This document shows, in pieces, positions 6,212 to 9,560 of a DNA stretch of 9,560 nt (positions are counted from its first letter, which is position 1; every line of letters begins with the position of its first letter). The notes below the pieces were generated by a model. The model was given only the letters and a program-made list of their open reading frames with translations, was not told where the DNA came from and ran no database searches. A program made the translations under genes and the position numbers. Location: positions 1-9,560 of the forward strand of contig DKQR01000122.1 in the NCBI GenBank assembly GCA_002471805.1. Direction: 5' to 3'. Source of the stretch: Fidelibacterota bacterium UBA7303 (lineage in GTDB: Bacteria; Fidelibacterota; Marinisomatia; Marinisomatales; UBA1611).

Positions 6212-7560
6212 CAGCTCAGCTCTACAAGTTTTGGCGCCAGGCCAATATAATTGGCCGGTGTAAGGGTTAATAGCGTCTGGGTATCCTGCTCCGAGAGATT
6301 GAGCTTGTAGACAAATTCTGCTACCGATTCTACATCCACAGATTTGCCGCGGGTGATTTCTTTCAGTTGTTCATATGCATCAGGTTGTCCAGCTTTGCGC
6401 AGCAGTGTTTGCACCGCTTCTGCCAGGACCTCCCAGTGGTTGTCCAGCTCGGCAGACATTTGCACCCTGTTCACAGTAATTCGGTTCAATCCTTTTAAAA
6501 TATTGATAAGGCCTAGGTAGGAGTGACCCAGAGCCACACCCTGGTTGCGCAAGGTGGTGCTGTCGGTCAGGTCCCGCTGCATGCGGGAAACAGGCAGTTT
6601 GTCAGCCAGGTGGTTGAACAGTTTATTTGCGATTTCCATATTGCCCTCAGCATTTTCAAACTGGATCGGATTAATCTTATGGGGCATGGTGGATGAGCCG
6701 ACCTCGCCTACTATTTTCTTCTGGGTTAGAATGCCTCTGCTGATATAGAACCAGACATCCCGGCACAAATCAATGAGAATATTGTTAACCCGAATCAGCT
6801 GGTGAAAATTTTCCGCCAGAGAATCATGGGGCTCAATTTGGGTAGTCACCAGATTTGGCTTCAGGCCCATATGTTTGATGAATCTTTGGGCAAAGCGGAG
6901 CCAGTTCAGTTTTGGATAAGCAACCATATGAGCTGCCCAGGTTCCGGTGGCGCCGCCAAACTTGCCCATCAATTCGTGCGTTTTAACTTGGTCTATCTGC
7001 CTTTGCAAACGGTTGCAAAAGACGGCCATTTCCTTGCCGAAGGTGGTCGGGGTTGCGGGTTGGCCATGGGTCAGAGCCAGCATAGGAACCTGTTTGTAGC
7101 GTTTACCCAGGCTCTTCAGCTGTTTGTGGATAGAAAGCAGTTGGGGCAAATAAACCTGTTTTAAGCCATCTTTCCACATCAGAGAATAAGCCATATTGTT
7201 CACATCCTCCGATGTCAGGGCAAAGTGAACCCAGGGATATAGAGTTTTTTTTACCTTGCTGTGGATAAAATATTCCACAGCTTTCACATCATGATTTGTT
7301 TGAGTTTCAATAGTTTTGATTTTCTGAGCATCGCTTTTATCAAATTTTTCGTAGATGTTGCGCAGTTGTTTCAGCTGCCGTTTGGAGAAAAGGGGCAATT
7401 CATAAATTGTTCTCTCATTACTTATCGAAATAAGATATTCGATCTCAATTTTTAAACGGTAGCGCATCAGCGCCATTTCAGAAAAATATTCGCCGAGAGG
7501 CTTTGTAGAAGAGCCATAACGGCCGTCTAGGGGTGAAACAGCTGTCAGCTGACTAGACAC
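6211..7560 (-). CDS. purB: Adenylosuccinate lyase PurB (enterobacterial-type)
   Basis: PurB releases fumarate from SAICAR to give AICAR, and from adenylosuccinate to give AMP. The 449-residue protein follows the E. coli-type sequence from end to end: L-T-A-V-S-P-L-D-G-R-Y-G near the start, T-H-G-Q-P-A-T-P with the general acid/base histidine (about 164-171), T-Q-I-E-P-H-D (about 240-246), the signature loop G-S-S-T-M-P-H-K-I-N-P with its catalytic serine (about 288-298), and T-P-A-N-Y-I-G near the end. There is no usable ATG. The frame offers only TTG at 7561-7563 or GTG at 7558-7560, with a stop four codons above the TTG. I prefer GTG because a GGA lies 6 nt upstream of it and only 3 nt before TTG. 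The start lies inside the end of purE; the stop shares a base with the purF start. Confidence 0.96.
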   Translation of the reverse strand: MSSQLTAVSPLDGRYGSSTKPLGEYFSEMALMRYRLKIEIEYLISISNERTIYELPLFSKRQLKQLRNIYEKFDKSDAQKIKTIETQTNHDVKAVEYFIHSKVKKTLYPWVHFALTSEDVNNMAYSLMWKDGLKQVYLPQLLSIHKQLKSLGKRYKQVPMLALTHGQPATPTTFGKEMAVFCNRLQRQIDQVKTHELMGKFGGATGTWAAHMVAYPKLNWLRFAQRFIKHMGLKPNLVTTQIEPHDSLAENFHQLIRVNNILIDLCRDVWFYISRGILTQKKIVGEVGSSTMPHKINPIQFENAEGNMEIANKLFNHLADKLPVSRMQRDLTDSTTLRNQGVALGHSYLGLINILKGLNRITVNRVQMSAELDNHWEVLAEAVQTLLRKAGQPDAYEQLKEITRGKSVDVESVAEFVYKLNLSEQDTQTLLTLTPANYIGLAPKLVELS

Positions 7561-7939
7561 CAAATATCCGCTTTACAGCCAATGCACAATTTCCAGGATC
7601 GATCACAGTCAACACCGGTGTATTGCTGGGCATCTGCAGGGTGGAATGAATATTGACCATCATATCTGTTTTATCAGAAAATGGAGGACAACCAATCGTT
7701 GGAGATTCACAGTTGGCCGCTACAAACCCGGACAATGCATTGGACCGACCGGCGATGGTGATATATACAATATCTTTTCTATCTTTGTTGGCATCAAGGA
7801 TTTCCAATACCTTCAATGGCTGTTTGTGGGCCGAGGCTGCATGCTGTTCCCAGACGATGCCGTAGTCATCCAGCTTATCTGTTATTTTCTTGGCGTGGGG
7901 TTCATCTGAAGTGGAACCCATGATGATCACAGTTTTCAT
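7553..7939 (-). CDS. purE: Class II AIR carboxylase PurE
   Basis: This PurE forms CAIR from AIR. The 128-residue protein has the common frame of the family: M-G-S-T-S-D (7-12) for phosphate binding and S-A-H-K (36-39) with the active-site histidine. Two diagnostic segments are of class II. Residues 63-69 read A-G-R-S-N-A-L where class I mutases have A-G-G-A-A-H-L, and 84-86 read C-P-P where class I has a V-P-V-type stretch. Class II enzymes (metazoan PAICS, Treponema denticola PurE) use CO2 directly on AIR and need no PurK; class I enzymes rearrange N5-CAIR made by PurK. No purK is in this cluster, in agreement. The C-terminus R-I-F-G-V also matches class II. The ATG at 7937-7939 has a good AAGGA 7 nt upstream. 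The function is firm; the class is assigned from motifs. Confidence 0.95.
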   Translation of the reverse strand: MKTVIIMGSTSDEPHAKKITDKLDDYGIVWEQHAASAHKQPLKVLEILDANKDRKDIVYITIAGRSNALSGFVAANCESPTIGCPPFSDKTDMMVNIHSTLQMPSNTPVLTVIDPGNCALAVKRIFGV

Positions 7940-7956
7940 TTTAATTTCCTTTTTTC

Positions 7957-8019
7957 AAACACAAGATTCACTGAACTCACAAAGAAAAACCCTTGGAGTT
8001 CTTAGTACCCTTTGTGTTT
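7957..8019 (-). repeat. Palindromic hairpin element between purC and purE
   Basis: A 63-nt imperfect palindrome fills most of the purC-purE gap. In the minus-strand transcript I can pair about 22 base pairs: an 8-bp outer stem (8012-8019 with 7957-7964), then 3-, 6- and 5-bp helices split by an internal loop and small bulges, around a 6-nt T-rich loop. It starts within the purC stop codon and ends 17 nt before the purE ATG, just above the purE Shine-Dalgarno. An A-run, not a T-run, follows, so it is not an intrinsic terminator. CACAAAG/CTTTGTG-type palindromes are common dispersed intergenic repeats in environmental bacteria. Confidence 0.7.
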
Positions 8020-9010
8020 ATAAATATTCATTTAAGTTATTATTAATTCTTTCCTGAATTGACTTGCCCGCATCGGGGAATGGAAACAATCCGCCGGTGA
8101 TGGTCTCATATAAATAAATGTATCGGCTGGATAATTCAGTCACCAGTTCTTCCGGCGCGTCGGGCAATGTTTCATCGTTGTAGGGATCACAATTATCTAC
8201 GAACCAAAGTCTTAAGAATTCCTTATCAACATTCTGGGGTTCCTGCCCTGCGGCCATCCGTTCATTATATGTTTCGGCGATCCAGTAACGACTGGAATCC
8301 GGCGTGTGGATTTCATCAATAAGCACAATGTTGCCGTCCATATCCTGGCCCATTTCATATTTAGTATCCACCAGTATCATACCGTTCTCGGCTGCTTTTT
8401 TCTGTCCGAAAGCAAACAATTCCAGTGCTTGCTGGCTGCAATAATCCCAGTCTTTTTTGCTCATCCACCCTTCATTCACTATCTCAGCCGGCGCAATGGG
8501 ACGATCGTGGTGCTCTTCCTTGGTGGTGGGGGTGAGCATGTTGACCTCCAACTTCTGATTTTTCTTGAGTCCTTCCGGAAGTACATTCCCGCAATATTCC
8601 CGGTCACCATTATTATATACGGTCCACAGGGCGGTACTTGTGCTGCCGGTGATGTACCCACGAACCACAAACTCAATGGGGAAGACATCACATTTTTTCG
8701 CCAGCGTCACATTGGGATCTGGTATGTCGATCACGTGATTGGGAATAATATGTTTGGTCTGTTCAAACCACCAGACGCTGGTCTGGTTCAAAACTTGTCC
8801 TTTGAACGGGATGGCTGCTAAAACCCGGTCAAAGGCACTCTGGCGATCGGTGGTGATGAGCGCAATAGCATCGCCAAAATCATATTGATCCCGCACCTTT
8901 CCGGTCCGCCGACTGGCGGATCCGATGGGTAAAGCTGTTTCTGTAAGGGTGTTATTCAGTTCCGCCTTGATGCGGTCTTTATAATGTTCAGTTGATTCGA
9001 TAGCATTCAT
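8018..9010 (-). CDS. purC: SAICAR synthetase PurC (long form)
   Basis: PurC joins aspartate to CAIR with ATP, giving SAICAR, the step between PurE and PurB. At 330 residues it is the longer form of the family; many bacterial PurC are near 240. The N-terminal part holds R-T-G-K-V-R-D-Q-Y (35-43) and T-D-R-Q-S-A-F-D-R (54-62). Central motifs are F-V-V-R-G-Y-I-T-G-S (114-123) and T-K-E-E-H-H-D-R-P-I (163-172). The ATP/metal region shows L-V-D-T-K-Y-E-M-G (213-221) and I-D-E-I-H-T-P-D-S-S-R-Y-W (231-243). The C-terminal extension ends in a region with G-G-L-F-P-F (306-311). The ATG at 9008-9010 lies 23 nt inside the preceding PurS-like gene and has no good Shine-Dalgarno, so it probably depends on translation of that gene. 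The stop codon overlaps the outer stem of a palindromic element. Confidence 0.96.
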   Translation of the reverse strand: MNAIESTEHYKDRIKAELNNTLTETALPIGSASRRTGKVRDQYDFGDAIALITTDRQSAFDRVLAAIPFKGQVLNQTSVWWFEQTKHIIPNHVIDIPDPNVTLAKKCDVFPIEFVVRGYITGSTSTALWTVYNNGDREYCGNVLPEGLKKNQKLEVNMLTPTTKEEHHDRPIAPAEIVNEGWMSKKDWDYCSQQALELFAFGQKKAAENGMILVDTKYEMGQDMDGNIVLIDEIHTPDSSRYWIAETYNERMAAGQEPQNVDKEFLRLWFVDNCDPYNDETLPDAPEELVTELSSRYIYLYETITGGLFPFPDAGKSIQERINNNLNEYL

Positions 9011-9560
9011 GAGATAATGGATTGAATAATATGTGTGTATTTAAAATGTCGTTTAAAACAACTTCAGAACCACCGCCGTTCACGATCACATTCCATATGA
9101 CACCGCGCTTCAGGTCGGTAATCCCGTCAATTTCAAACCGTTTTGTCAGGGATTCGAGTTTTGCCCGGCCAAGCATGTCTTCTTTCTGCCGTACCAAAAA
9201 AGATGCGGTATTTTCCGTGGATGTGGTTTTGCTGATGAATTCTTTGTTGGAATTGTAGAGTTCACCGGTGGCATCAATTTTTTGCAGGATGGTTTCACGA
9301 TCACCATCGGTGGATATTTCCCAATGTGTTTGCCGGGCAATGGTAACATCGTGGCCCAGACGATCCAATGCATCATGAACAGAAGATGCTTCGTTATCAG
9401 TGATAATCATATCGATGACCCATTCCGTAGAATTGCCATTCGATTCATAGGACGTCACTTCGTAGTGGGGACGGTTAAAAGATAAAGTGTGATTCGTAAT
9501 GGGATTCCCGTCTTCAATAAATTCTTTCATGGATGAAAAAATGGTGTCGCCATTTTCTGT
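8988..9560 (-). CDS. Tandem PurS-like protein, FGAM synthase small-subunit type, N-terminus beyond window
   Basis: PurS is the small structural subunit that lets PurL and PurQ channel ammonia in FGAM synthesis. The frame is open to the window edge. The first ATG (9528-9530) has no Shine-Dalgarno and falls inside a repeat unit, so the true start is probably upstream. Numbering from that ATG, a complete PurS-like unit lies at about 35-101 (aL..LGhdV then R-Q-T-H-W-E-I), and a second, closer to the family, at about 108-179: D-M-L-G (118-121), G-I-T-D-L-K-R-G-V (136-144), then F-N-P (169-171) and C-Y-R-I. Residues from about -10 to 18 (G-D-T-I-F...N-P-I) match the end of a further unit. Single PurS is about 80 residues; the N-terminal domain of large PurL contains a PurS-like dimer. 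The overlap with purC and the operon setting support the role. Family membership is by motif reading only. Confidence 0.68.
   Translation of the reverse strand, partial: TENGDTIFSSMKEFIEDGNPITNHTLSFNRPHYEVTSYESNGNSTEWVIDMIITDNEASSVHDALDRLGHDVTIARQTHWEISTDGDRETILQKIDATGELYNSNKEFISKTTSTENTASFLVRQKEDMLGRAKLESLTKRFEIDGITDLKRGVIWNVIVNGGGSEVVLNDILNTHILFNPLSHECYRIN

Noticed and set aside
7957..8019. Intrinsic terminator at the purC-purE gap
   Set aside because: The hairpin is AT-rich, and in the sense direction an A-run rather than a T-run follows; the downstream gene belongs to the same pathway.
8306..8821. A 171-residue open frame on the plus strand
   Set aside because: It lies wholly antisense to purC, whose motifs are intact; its composition is that of a shadow frame and it matches no family I know.
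8988..9530. ACT-domain regulatory protein instead of PurS
   Set aside because: The strand-helix rhythm is similar, but the C-terminal unit has the PurS pattern of L-K-R-G-V followed by F-N-P and a final C-Y-R-I strand, and the setting is a purine operon.
9528..9530. The ATG at 9530 as the true start of the PurS-like gene
   Set aside because: There is no Shine-Dalgarno, the frame stays open to the window edge, and the ATG falls inside a helix that matches the end of a PurS-like unit.

Overview
The window is almost entirely coding, with every recognisable gene on the minus strand, so transcription runs from high to low coordinates. It is a de novo purine biosynthesis operon. In transcription order it holds a PurS-like protein cut by the window edge, purC, purE, purB, purF, purD, purN and purH. 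A small two-helix membrane protein follows. After an AT-rich gap come two further genes: an uncharacterised 213-residue protein and a CYTH (triphosphate tunnel metalloenzyme) protein cut by the other window edge. No rRNA, tRNA, CRISPR array, insertion sequence or phage gene is visible.

Together the genes cover most of the route from PRPP to IMP. PurF makes phosphoribosylamine, PurD makes GAR and PurN makes FGAR. PurS is a partner of the PurL/PurQ amidotransferase. PurE carboxylates AIR, PurC makes SAICAR, PurB makes AICAR, and PurH does the last two steps. purL, purQ and purM are not in the window and may lie beyond position 9560. There is no purK, which fits PurE being the class II (direct CO2) type. 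Coupling is tight: purB/purF share one base, purD/purN overlap as ATGA, purE/purB overlap by about 8 nt, and the PurS-like gene overlaps purC by 23 nt.

The two largest gaps inside the operon (purC-purE and purN-purH) each hold an imperfect palindrome. In the mRNA sense each would fold into a long hairpin. Each starts at the stop codon of the upstream gene and ends 17-18 nt before the next start codon. The gap at 922-1018 is far more AT-rich than the rest (about 19% GC over 941-1018) and is followed by the strongest Shine-Dalgarno in the window, so the last two genes may be a separate transcription unit.

The organism is a Gram-negative-like bacterium of moderate GC. Its PurB, PurC and PurF resemble the long enterobacterial forms, but its PurE is of the metazoan/spirochaete class. 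That mosaic would suit an uncultured aquatic lineage such as Marinimicrobia/SAR406 or another FCB-group relative. This is a guess from protein character only; no taxonomic marker gene is present.
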